From: Spinellus fusiger
Lineage: Eukaryota > Mucoromycota > Mucoromycetes > Mucorales > Phycomycetaceae
DNA length: 64,000 nt
Direction: 5' to 3'
NCBI GenBank assembly: GCA_025094145.1
Contig: JALLLS010000062.1
Location: 62,001 to 126,000 of the forward strand
The first letter of the stretch is position 1. The number at the start of each line of letters is the position of its first letter. Shown here in pieces: positions 12,001 to 22,029 of the stretch. Both the position numbers and the translations under genes were made by a program. The notes below the pieces were generated by a model. The model was not told where the DNA came from and searched no databases. It was given only the letters and a program-made list of their open reading frames with translations.

Positions 12001-13426
12001 CTACCATTGCCTCAAATTACAGTAGTTTCAATTCTTCATCACCTCGGTGTTACCTAACACGTGTTACATGAACCATAATATGAATAAGACAATTGGATAA
12101 AAGACTTGTGGAAATTTTGCTAACATTTTTCGCTATCTGATACTAAGACGGAGCACTAAAGTGTATGAATTACCATTCAAAGTATGCGAAAAATATTCCC
12201 CAATCTTCTCTAATATTTCTTGATTTTCCTTCAAAAATAGATTCTGTATTAAAGTATTGGATTGGATATTTCTTGTTCTTGGCATCTACAATAGATATAC
12301 TTTTTATATATACATATATAAAGTGGTGTATAGAAATTCAAAACTAAAGTGCCATGAGATGACTCATACCAACATGTAATATCAAAGGAACTGAACAACT
12401 CCTACCTTTATTCTCTATCTTCAATAGTGCTTATTGAAGATAGATACTATTTTTATACTCTATCCGTTACTGTTTTATAAATAGGAAAGAAGTTTATATC
12501 ACCCATTTCCCACTTGGTATGTTTTTTATTAGATAAGACCTTTCTGTTTCTGCTTCTCTCTTTTGGAATAGAATACACACATAGACTAATTGCTGTGATA
12601 AGCAGGGTGATTCACCATTGAATCTCTTTTATAAAAATAAAAATAAAAACTGTCATAAGTACTATTTTAATGTATATTAGCAGGATAAATAATAAAGACA
12701 TTGCCTACTCTCCTAATAATGAGTGTCTGTCTATCAAATTTTGCTGATTCAACTTATTCTCTATTGAAAATAGACTTATAAATAGTGAATAAATGAACAA
12801 GAGATTGGAGAATTACCCCGCAGATACAGATTCATAACCTTAATATAGTATTCTCTATAGATTCAGAGAATAGTAATTGATAATAGTAATACTTAATACT
12901 TAATACTAATACTAATACTAATACTAATATGATAATCTTATAGAAGAAATAGCTTCATTATCCACAAATAGAAAGCAAAGACAATAAAAGTTCAAATGTG
13001 TAATGCCTAGACAAATCTTTTGTAATGATCATCCCATTATAGTTCTCCTCTAAAATGAAATGAAATGTTGGCTTTGCATAGAATATCCCACCATTGACAA
13101 AATATTTTATAGTTGTAGGTTGTTTATGGAGTGGAGGTGACTTTCCTGTGGTATGGCTATTGACCTTATGGAACAGTGACATGAAGTATCAATGCTCTTT
13201 ATGCTTGCCTTTTTCTTTTGTATTTATGATGACTTGGTCTATAGACCACTTTTATTTACCATCACATCTCTAGGAAAACGGAGATTCTAATGATTGAAGA
13301 GAACACTAAAAAGACAGAATCGGTCTTGGCTCTGAACAACTACTGCAGGAAAAAAAGGGTCCATCATTCACCCACCGCTCTATAAAAAATGAACAGAAAG
13401 AAACAGTCACTCATCCTTGTTTCCTT
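12001..13426. other. Intergenic, AT-rich with small repeats
   Basis: No gene seen. Holds a perfect 11-bp inverted repeat with a 5-nt loop (TATCTTCAATA...TATTGAAGATA, 12416-12442) and an array of TACTAA/TACTTAA units at about 12885-12930. The 3' end is the ELP4 upstream region. Confidence 0.5.
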
Positions 13427-14792
13427 ATGAGCTTCAGAAAACGTAATGTCGATCAGCAGCCTAAACTCCCTGCAGGATCTCGTCTCAGTGCCTACAACGG
13501 ACAACTGTTGATTTCTACAGGCGTACCTTCTCTTGATGATATTCTGGGAGGAGGACTTCCTGTAGGCACTGTGCTACTGATAAAAGAAGACCGTGCCACG
13601 AGTTATGCACCTTTACTACTAAAGTACTTTATGGCCCAGGGTGTTGTGTCTGAACACCACTGTGCACTGGCAACCTGTGAGGAAGATCCAGTGGATTTTA
13701 TGAACCATTTGATGTGGCTGGCCACTTCAGAAGCAGACGACGATGACGACGACACGAGCAGCAAGAAGAAGAATCTAACAGATGAGAGTGATAAACTCAA
13801 GATTGCATGGCGTTATTCTCACTTGAAGAAAGTAGACAGTGCTCTCAAGGCAAGACAATCACCCGCCCTCACGCCTACATCAGCACCAGCACCAACACCA
13901 ACACCAGCACCAACACCGGCACCAACACCGGCTATTCTTCCTTACTGCAGTCAGTTTGATTTGACAAAGCGTATTCCAAAGTCCAGCTTGGAAGAAGCCA
14001 GTGTGACGCTTATTGATACACCCATGACAAGCGACTACCACACTCTATTGAACTCTATTCGTAAGGTGGTTGTAGAGGAGAACTTCAGGTAAACAATGTC
14101 AACAGTCACACCTCTTATGATTAGTTCTGCTCTTCCTGCCCCTACCACAGCACGCAAGATACTGAGGCTTGGAATCCAGTCTCTTGCTTCTCCTAGCTGG
14201 CAGTCACAGTCACCTCAAGTAAGTCACATTCGTGGGCCTGTTCTTATCTTCAGGCCCTCTTCCAATTCCTCCATGCTCTCCGTGGTCTTCTTCGCTTCTC
14301 TTTTGGGGCTGCTGTTGTGACTGTGCCTGCATACCTCTACGAACCTCATTGGATCCGTCGCTTGGAGCACACAGTGGATGCGGTGATTGAAATAGAATCC
14401 TTTGCTGGTAGGCCTATAAAGAAGAAGGACATTTCTCTTTTTTATTATTTCTATTGATATTCCTATGGTCATCACTGCTAGGCTCTCCACTGCACCAGGA
14501 TAAACCGTACACCCAAAACTATCACGGCTTTTTCAGAGTCCACAAACTACCTGTGCTCAATTCTCTTTTACCGCCCAGTACCAAATTGTCGGTGTTATCG
14601 GGAGGTGGAAGCAATGATTTAGCATTCAAACTCAGAAGAAAGCGGTTTGCCATTGAGACCTTTCATCTGCCACCAGAAGGAGGGGTGGGTGCGCGCAAGA
14701 CTTCAGAGACCACCAAGAATACAAGCAGTCACAGCAAAAAGACAGTCGGATGTGGATCTTTGCCAGGAAAGAAAGATCCTCTCGAGTTTTAA
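13427..14792 (+). CDS. ELP4: Elongator complex subunit 4
   Basis: Elp4 forms a RecA-fold hexameric ring with Elp5 and Elp6 in the Elongator complex, which modifies wobble uridines of tRNA. Four exons (13427-14088, 14125-14218, 14254-14407, 14482-14792) close to 406 aa. The N-terminal core has YNGQLLISTGVPSLDDILGG followed by GLPVGTVLLI, the RecA-like P-loop-equivalent region. Later segments ARKILRLGIQSLASPSW, LHALRGLLRFSFGAAVV and KPYTQNYHGFFRVHKLP are characteristic of the PAXNEB/Elp4 family. A low-complexity insert of Ala-Pro-Thr repeats lies at about residues 145-165, and an acidic Asp run just before it. Introns 1 and 2 are only 36 and 35 nt long, confirmed by frame and motif continuity. 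Confidence 0.93.
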
Positions 14793-14843
14793 TCTCTCCC
14801 TCCCCTTCTTTTCTCTTCTATTTTTAAATTTTTGATTGTAAAC

Positions 14844-16763
14844 ATGCCAGTGGATTTGCCACTGTATAAAGCTGATGCTGGCCTATCAAAACGACCGCAG
14901 TCCAATAAGCAGCTGCTACTGGGATTGGCAGTGGCAGCAGTGATGATTGTTATCTACTTTAATGCTCGGCTGGGGACTCACAGCGACTCCTCCATGGTGC
15001 TGTCTCCTATAAAGGAGCCTTTGGAGGAGTCACTGAAGACATTTCCCCAGAGACCACTCGACACACTCACCACACCCGACATATCCTTGGACACCTCTCT
15101 CCATAGACCTCTAGACAAGTCTCCGGAAGACTCAAAAACAGTCTCACCCCACTCCAACCAACACAGCGCCTTCCCTCGTCCCTTTGATAAGGACCAGGGT
15201 GTGTCCAATGAATCTGGCCATTATGCACAGGTGGTGATCATTGCCTCGGAGGCTGCCTCTATTGAACGGCGCTCTCTGCTCCGAGAACTCTACTTTGGCC
15301 TAACAGACACTGCCACTCCATGCATGAGCTATAACACAGATGTTTACTACAAATTCTGGATCCATGGCGCTCTTCCTGCTAGCGACACTCCATTGAAGCG
15401 TGCTTATGAGGGGGAGAAGATTGAGTGGAATGACTTGTATGAAACCAATGCTACCTACACACAGCGCAACATCCTCGCATGGGCAGACAATGAACTAGCA
15501 AAAACAATCACCTATGACTATCTTCTGGTCCAAGATATCCATACATTCATGCAGTTGAACACTATAAAACGGGAGCTGGACACGGGAGTGATCAGTGAGG
15601 AAACAGAATCCCCCGTCACTCTCACTACAGATGCACCCACCAATGTGGTATGGGGAACATTTGGCACAGCACGGGACACCCATGCCTTTGTGATTGGGGC
15701 AGCTGCTGTCCGACTGGCCCTTAACAAACAGAAAGAATTCAAGGGAGACCTTCTTACAGAGATGTACCGATTCTATGACCACTACAGCAGCACATTGGAA
15801 AAGGCAGCGGATGATGTTCTGGAGCCAGAAGCAGCCGCAGAAGCACAGGAACAGGTCATTCCCGAGTTCATTCGAGAAGATGGCCCACAGAACACCCAAC
15901 GCTTTATTCAATGGGAGAACAATGTGGAATCTGTGCATGCCGAGGACATCGTGGTGACGTCTGTTTACCAGGACAATGAGCTGGCGGCTTTGGCTCGTTG
16001 GACGTATCTGGAGCCTGTGCCTGTGTGCCATCCAAAGCGACCTCCTCCTGCTGCTCCCGTATCAGTTCCTCCTCCTTCGATTGCTCTTGTGACTTCTTCC
16101 TATATCTATGGCCCATGCATGGAGCCCTCTGCTGCTCTCTCTGCCAAAAACAAGCGAGACTATGCTCTCCAACACCACTATGCCTTTGTCGCTCGGTCTG
16201 CTGAGTTTGCCCAACAGATCCATACAGGACGCAGGGCAGTGTGGGGCAAGATAGATGCCATTGAAAAGGTCCTGCCCAAATATGACTGGGTGTTTTGGAT
16301 GGACATGGATGCTGTGATTATGAATCCCAACACCACCCTCGAGGCTATTCTCGACAAAGTACGCCACCAATACCCACAGGGCGTCGAGGCATTTGATACC
16401 ACAGTGGACTGGGTCATCGCCCGGCCCAGTCGTGATCCAATGATCAATGCAGGCGTGTTCTTTGTCCGCAATACACCCACTGCCATGCAATTCCTTAGAG
16501 ACCTGCAGGCTATGAAGCACTGGTACCAAAAGGGCCCTTCTTATGAGCAGGGGGCCATGTGGGAGCTCATGCAACACCCTGAACATGCTCGCCACGTGTA
16601 TTTGCTAGACAGAGACGACCACACTTTTAACACCTTCCCTCGCTTCTACCAAAAGGGTAATTTCATTGTTCATTTTGCACCTGACAAGTGTCCTAATGAC
16701 GCCACCCTCAAGGGATTGGCAGCTGCTCATGCCATTGCGCTTGGCCACACTGTCACTTTTTAA
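14844..16763 (+). CDS. Type II membrane glycosyltransferase with GT31-like and GT34 domains
   Basis: Predicted Golgi enzyme of 639 aa in a single exon. One transmembrane segment (LLLGLAVAAVMIVIYF, about residues 24-40) is followed by a Ser/Thr/Pro-rich stem. Residues ~130-300 (VVIIASEAASIERRSLLREL ... DLYETNATYTQRNILAWAD ... YDYLLVQDIHTF) resemble the fold pattern of GT31 beta-1,3-galactosyltransferases, although VQDIH stands where a DxD is expected. The C-terminal ~230 residues match the GMA12/MNN10 family (GT34): RAVWGKIDAIEKVLPKYDWV, the DxD motif in WMDMDAVIMN, NAGVFFVRNT and the His block ending NFIVHFAP. The catalytic domain is therefore probably the C-terminal one. Donor and acceptor cannot be told from sequence; GT34 enzymes use GDP-mannose or UDP-galactose. 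The start is the first ATG; the frame upstream begins only with TTG. Confidence 0.88.
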   Translation: MPVDLPLYKADAGLSKRPQSNKQLLLGLAVAAVMIVIYFNARLGTHSDSSMVLSPIKEPLEESLKTFPQRPLDTLTTPDISLDTSLHRPLDKSPEDSKTVSPHSNQHSAFPRPFDKDQGVSNESGHYAQVVIIASEAASIERRSLLRELYFGLTDTATPCMSYNTDVYYKFWIHGALPASDTPLKRAYEGEKIEWNDLYETNATYTQRNILAWADNELAKTITYDYLLVQDIHTFMQLNTIKRELDTGVISEETESPVTLTTDAPTNVVWGTFGTARDTHAFVIGAAAVRLALNKQKEFKGDLLTEMYRFYDHYSSTLEKAADDVLEPEAAAEAQEQVIPEFIREDGPQNTQRFIQWENNVESVHAEDIVVTSVYQDNELAALARWTYLEPVPVCHPKRPPPAAPVSVPPPSIALVTSSYIYGPCMEPSAALSAKNKRDYALQHHYAFVARSAEFAQQIHTGRRAVWGKIDAIEKVLPKYDWVFWMDMDAVIMNPNTTLEAILDKVRHQYPQGVEAFDTTVDWVIARPSRDPMINAGVFFVRNTPTAMQFLRDLQAMKHWYQKGPSYEQGAMWELMQHPEHARHVYLLDRDDHTFNTFPRFYQKGNFIVHFAPDKCPNDATLKGLAAAHAIALGHTVTF

Positions 16764-17013
16764 TAATAAAAGTCTGTCCATTCACGTGATTCGAGCAGTC
16801 TCTCACTCTCACTTTCTCTCTTTTTGTAATAAAAAAAAGGAAAAGAGGAAGAGGAGAAGAGGAAGAGAGGAAGAGGAAAAGACGGAAGAGAGGAAAAGAA
16901 AAGAAGAAAAAAAATCAATTTTATTTTGACGATAAGATGAATTTTGTCTTTATAAATTTCTGCTTTTTCTTTTTTCTTTTTTTTTTCTTTTTTTTTCTTC
17001 TTCTCTTTCACTT
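16764..17013. other. Short intergenic with purine then pyrimidine tract
   Basis: About 250 bp with a strongly purine-rich block (AAGAGGAAGAGG type, ~16830-16910) followed by a T/C-rich block (~16965-17008) directly before the next ATG. The latter fits a pyrimidine-rich fungal promoter/5' leader. Confidence 0.5.
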
Positions 17014-19071
17014 ATGGATCATCGCACAGACAATCTACAGGATCCAAGGCCCAATGTATTTTCACGGCTAGGCAGAGTGAGAGATGGAGAGCCAAGAACA
17101 GACACTAAACCATGGCGACACTCTTCCATGACAGAAGACCGTATGCGTCATCCCAACCCTTCTTCTCACTCTCCAGAACGCGCACGCTACATTCATCTTG
17201 TCCCCAACGAGCGCAGGTATGGGACAGGTCCTGCACGCGACTTTGAACGCAATGTGCGGCTTCATTACCAAGGACGTATGGACAGACGACAGGAAAAGAC
17301 GCCAGGGTTCCGTCCTTCCTCGTTTGAGCATCCTCCTCCTCCTCATCGTCGTGAGTTTCCTCCACCGATGCACCGGCACCGACCCCCGTCACCACGGTAC
17401 ACTGGGCATCGACAGGTGCATGTCATGCCACGTCAGCAGGAGTGGACAAAGCACGAGGAGGTGTGGCCAAGAGATGACTCGCGACGAGTGACAGTTGATC
17501 TTCCTCGTGAGAGACGGCCTTGGGGTGGAGAGGAAAGAGGAGGAGAGGAGGAGAGACGGGAGGGGTGTGTGTCCAGAGACCACAGACGAAGAGACAAGGA
17601 GGGGCTGGGGGACGAGAGACGAAAGGACGAGTTGCGCAGAGACGATCTGATGAGAGACGATCTGATGAGAGACGACATACGTATAGAAGAGTTGCGCAGA
17701 GACGACTTGCGCAGAGACGATCTGATGAGAGACGAACTTCGTAAGGAGGAACTGATCAAGGAGGAACTGCGTATGGAGGAACTGCGTAAAGACGAACTAC
17801 GCAGAGAGGAGCTACGCAGAGATGAACTACGCAGAGATGAACTCCACAAGGAGGAATTGCGCAGAGAGGAAGAGGCTAGGAATAGGGCGGTAGAGATGGA
17901 AAGAATGAGATGGAAAGAGTTGGAAAGAGACCAGCAAGAACGGGAAAAACTGAGACAAGTGAAGCGAAAAGACGACACTGGAAAGGAAAAGGACACGAAA
18001 TCAAAAGAAAGTGTAAGAGAACAGGCAGCAGAACGAGAGAAGAAGAGTCAAGAAGACAGAAAAAGGCGGGTGGAGGCAGCAAGAGAGGAAGAAGCCATTA
18101 GAAGACGTGTTGTATCAGATACAGTGATCTCTTTAGAAGCAGACGATGATGAAGCACATGCAATTATGCGACCTGATTGGGGTGCAGAATCAGACGATGA
18201 AGATGATCTTGCTCCTCTTTTGGAGGATGTCCATGAGAAGAGTATCGAGGATGTGCGTGAAGATCAGGAAATTGTGCAGGATGTTGTTCTCCCTAGCAGT
18301 TCTGACTCTATATCCGTTACATCAGAGAGACCTAATCTCACAAAGGAAGAGCTGCCTTATCCTTGGCGTGAGGTGCTCTCCAGAAAGGGCGAAATCTACT
18401 ACTACAATACAAAGACAGAGATCTGTGTATGGGATCGACCCACCCAAGAAGAGGCAGAACCACCCGTGGAACAAGAAAGACCGACTCCTCAAGACATGCC
18501 CGAGCCTCATCATTTTGATAAAGACTTTTCTCACCGACGTCCTTCTTCACAGGAACACGGTCTTCATTCTGCGAGCCACCGTCAGCCCTCCCCCGACATG
18601 AAACGCTCACGATACGACTTGGCAGGACCGAGTCGAAGACACAGCCAAAACTACATGAATGAGCCAAATACATCACAATGGAGACAGAGCAGACACGGTA
18701 GACAGGACAGACAGGACAGACATGAACGACACGAACGACATGAACGACACGAACGACATGAACGACATGAGCGACACGAACGACAGGACAGACACGAACG
18801 ACACGAACGACAGGACAGAGACAAGTATGGTGTAGACCGACTTGGTTATCAAGAGCGAATGCCTTTACCCGACCTTCCACAGCGCCGTCCACGTATGGCA
18901 TCTCCTCGAAGACCTCTGCCGCACACCCATAATCCAGTGTATGCAGACAGACGGTTCAGAGATGACACGTATTCCAACACTTACCGACGCGATAAACAGC
19001 CCCTGGACATTGAACGCATGGAACACTCGGACATCAATCATAAGCTTTCATGGTCTTTCTCAAAACGCTAA
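17014..19071 (+). CDS. WW-domain protein with charged repeats
   Basis: Single-exon protein of 685 aa, almost entirely hydrophilic. Residues ~195-290 are a tandem array of RRDDLMRDDL- and RREELRRDEL-type units expected to form a long charged helix. Residues ~445-475 form one WW domain (LPYPWREVLSRKGEIYYYNT followed by the second Trp in VWDRP), which binds proline-rich ligands. A further array of RHERHERHE and RQDRHE units lies at ~565-605. The N-terminus carries NVFSRLG, a short motif found in several RNA-export and splicing-linked proteins. The composition (Arg/Asp/Glu/His-rich plus WW) suggests a nuclear mRNA-processing role, but that is inference. Repeat arrays are likely length-variable. 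Confidence 0.8.
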   Translation: MDHRTDNLQDPRPNVFSRLGRVRDGEPRTDTKPWRHSSMTEDRMRHPNPSSHSPERARYIHLVPNERRYGTGPARDFERNVRLHYQGRMDRRQEKTPGFRPSSFEHPPPPHRREFPPPMHRHRPPSPRYTGHRQVHVMPRQQEWTKHEEVWPRDDSRRVTVDLPRERRPWGGEERGGEEERREGCVSRDHRRRDKEGLGDERRKDELRRDDLMRDDLMRDDIRIEELRRDDLRRDDLMRDELRKEELIKEELRMEELRKDELRREELRRDELRRDELHKEELRREEEARNRAVEMERMRWKELERDQQEREKLRQVKRKDDTGKEKDTKSKESVREQAAEREKKSQEDRKRRVEAAREEEAIRRRVVSDTVISLEADDDEAHAIMRPDWGAESDDEDDLAPLLEDVHEKSIEDVREDQEIVQDVVLPSSSDSISVTSERPNLTKEELPYPWREVLSRKGEIYYYNTKTEICVWDRPTQEEAEPPVEQERPTPQDMPEPHHFDKDFSHRRPSSQEHGLHSASHRQPSPDMKRSRYDLAGPSRRHSQNYMNEPNTSQWRQSRHGRQDRQDRHERHERHERHERHERHERHERQDRHERHERQDRDKYGVDRLGYQERMPLPDLPQRRPRMASPRRPLPHTHNPVYADRRFRDDTYSNTYRRDKQPLDIERMEHSDINHKLSWSFSKR

Positions 19072-19759
19072 AAAGAAAAAAGATTTGGGCATATGTTCAT
19101 GTCTTTTGATAAAAAGAAGAAATATAGGATAAACTGTTGTCATGACCACGGACACTCCTAGAGAATAGGAGGAAAATAAGAAAGAAAAAAAAGAAAAAAA
19201 AAAGAGAAAGAGAAAGAATCAGTGTAGAGGCAAAAAATACAACCTGTTTTATCCTTGACGTATTATAAAATGGAATCTAGATAGGCGTTATCCCTGCTTG
19301 ATGAACCATGAAGATTATATCAACTTAATAAAAATAAGAAAAAAAGACATCGCTTGATAACATGCTTGCAAAGATAAGTAAGTATTTGTGATGCATGTGT
19401 GGTGATTGAAGGGTGGCACTAGCTTAGTCTGTGTAGAGCGAGTCCCAAAGAATGCACTCTTACTAACCCATTTGAATGTCTATGCAGGTAGCAATGGGAA
19501 GAGGAGAGACAGGTAGAGTGCTAAGGGGTAGGGTGATTGAATAGTAGAATACCATAGGAGGCGTTTATCCCACACGTAGGACGGCGAGATGGCAAAATAA
19601 ATGTCCATCTTTCCTATTCTTGGGCTCTTATAGAAAAATGCCTATTCAACGTCAATGTTGGTTATTGTAACAGAAAGTGATCAATGAAAGTATTAGCACT
19701 AGAACCAATTCTATTATGTGTTGTGTTGTACTATGCTGTAGAAAAGATCTTTTTATCTA
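19072..19759. other. Intergenic, no gene seen
   Basis: Downstream of the WW gene: an A-rich tract at 19180-19215, then AT-rich sequence up to the TA of mariner element D. Nothing else recognised. Confidence 0.5.
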
Positions 19760-20794
19760 CAGTCACATCCAATTGAATTGAATACTTAATAAGAAAAGTA
19801 TCTTTCTTTTTTGCATAAAACTCCTTTTCTTTCTAGAGAGTGTTAGACCAATACGACATGTTAGATATATATTCAGAAACTCACCCTCGTGGAGAATAGG
19901 ACAAAACAAAAGATAGAAGATGATAGGACATCTATCATTTGTTGAAGGCTGGATTAAAATTGACTGTCATCGCAAATGTAGTTGTAATAAAGCCTACAGA
20001 TCAAAATAGTATCAGAAACATCAAAGAATATGGGTCACCATTACGTTTAAAGAGTCATTATATATATATAAAGTGAATGATAGAAGTGCTTGTTTTATTA
20101 GAAAATTTAGAGAACATTAAAATCCTGATTCTATTATTTCAATAGTGTAGTTTGGTGTCAATGGGATCATGCTTTGGAGCTGTTTTTAGAAAGTATATAT
20201 TTGACCTACGGGTCTTTGTTGGTGGTACTGTAAACCAAGACAAATGTATCAGAGATTTGGCTGGTGAATTTTATTCTTGGTACATTGACTTGCACTATAA
20301 AAGAGGACAGTGTGTTTCTATTACAATAAGAGGATATTGGCTGTCCTACTAAAACCTATGCTGGATGCTGGAAAGAGACACATCAAATTAGGGTACTCTG
20401 AGTACTATCATACAAATCCCTGACCTGAACTCAATTGAACACATCTGGTATGCATTGGAAAGACAGATTGAAAAAGGAAGGGTATCTATTACCAATATTG
20501 AATGTTTGAAGGCACTACTTGCAGAGGAGTGGAAGAGAGTTAGTATTGAACCTGCACAACAATAAATCCAAACTATGACTGATACTGTTCAGTCATTGAT
20601 GCCAAAGAAGGCTCTACAAGATATTAATTATTTTATTATTATTTTGTTTTCTATAATTAAAGATATTAAGCCTTGGTATGCTTAAGTCTGAAGCTTATAG
20701 ATCAAACATAAAGTGTCTTATTTAATGTTGAACATACCTAATCTATTTCCTGATATTTATTTTCAAAGGTATTCAATTCAATCAAGTGTGACTG
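19760..20794 (+). mobile_element. Tc1/mariner element D (dead)
   Basis: About 1.04 kb between inverted termini CAGTCACATCCAATTGAATT (left) and its near-complement ending AAGTGTGACTG (right), flanked by TA (19758-19759, 20795-20796). The plus strand holds a decayed transposase: GGTVNQDKCIRDLAGEF (~20222-20270), then DLNSIEHIWYALERQIEK (~20421-20475) with the catalytic Glu. Stops and frameshifts throughout. A further terminus of the same family lies at 62681. Confidence 0.85.
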
Positions 20795-20796
20795 TA

Positions 20797-22029
20797 TAGC
20801 ACAGCCCCTCCTTTATGGAATGAGCTTGACTCTCTTGAAATAGCTCTTATGAATAATGTGTTCAGGGATATAAATATAGAATTGTATCTATTTTGTCCCA
20901 CTCTTCTATTTACTCTGGACAATTTGCTATTGTAGTTAGTTCTTTTTTTCTGTTATTTTATTTGTTTTCTGTAAGTGACCTAGTGTCTATTCTGTTTTTC
21001 TTGGTCATGTCTCTCAGTGTGACGTCCAATACAAAGTGTCCAATACAAATAAAAACTGTGGAGAATGAAAGATTTTATTGGTAGATTAATACACTATTCA
21101 ATGTCATAGTCGACAGGTCTTTTTGTTATTCATCAATTAAGTGCATATGCTTTTAGGGTAAATTATATGTTATATTATGTTATATTATGTTATATTATAC
21201 ATGGTAGATATTTATACGCATAAATGTAGAATCTTATTTACTACCTATCGTTATAGATTTGGTACACATAAAAAGGCGCACAAAACTATAAAGTTGCAAT
21301 GTTTTCTTTTCTTTTCTTTTTATATAAATGATTTTATACTTTATATACTAATTTAGAATATCTATACATGGGCTATTCTCTGATTATCTCCAGCTATCGC
21401 ATTAATGGCGCATAGGACAAACATCTACATTTAGCCCTCTGAGAATAAACCTAACTCACTATTCATCATGGAGAACGAATTCCTGGCCTGTTTATTTAAG
21501 GTCGGAGCGTCTATCATTTTGTTCCTTCTTTTGTTCATTACTATCTTCTGACTATTCATTAGAAAGGAAAAAAAAAGAAAAAAGAAAAGAATCGACAGTG
21601 CTCTGAATTATCATTAATTAAGGAACACTCTGATCTATATCTTTTTCTCTGATTTTCAACCAGTGAAAGAGATATTTAATTCTACTTTCTTTGAACATCA
21701 TCAATGCTCTATTGTTGTTCTTATCTATTCTTTATTACAACTACCACCACTCCACCTTTTGATCTTACTAGCTGACAGGGGATCACCACTTGAAAAATCA
21801 AAGCAAGAATAAAAGTAATAGAAACTACATCCAGTATATCCAGTACATCAATTACATCCAGTACATCAATTACATCCAGTACATCAATTACATCCAGTAC
21901 ATCAATTACATCCAGTACATCAATTACATCAACTATACCAACAACATCAACAACATCAATCACATCAATCTTATCACAGCCTAAAAAATAATAATACTAT
22001 TAGCATTGACAGTTATATCTTTATTCACC
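20797..22029. repeat. Intergenic with 18-bp minisatellite
   Basis: No gene seen. An array of an 18-bp unit (ACATCAATTACATCCAGT type, five to six copies) lies at about 21830-21960 and creates long but meaningless open frames on both strands. A short TTATATTATG array lies at ~21165-21200. The end of the region is the antiporter 5' leader. Confidence 0.65.

Noticed and set aside
14832..14843. Upstream extension of the glycosyltransferase
   Set aside because: Starts with TTG; the first ATG is at 14844 and precedes the membrane anchor.
15495..16595. Long minus-strand frames inside the glycosyltransferase
   Set aside because: Antisense shadows of a well-supported gene.
17433..17996. Ser/Leu-rich minus-strand frame
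   Set aside because: Shadow of the WW protein's charged repeat.
21721..21984. Opposed open frames with VIDVLD / NYIQYI repeats
   Set aside because: Produced by an 18-bp noncoding minisatellite.
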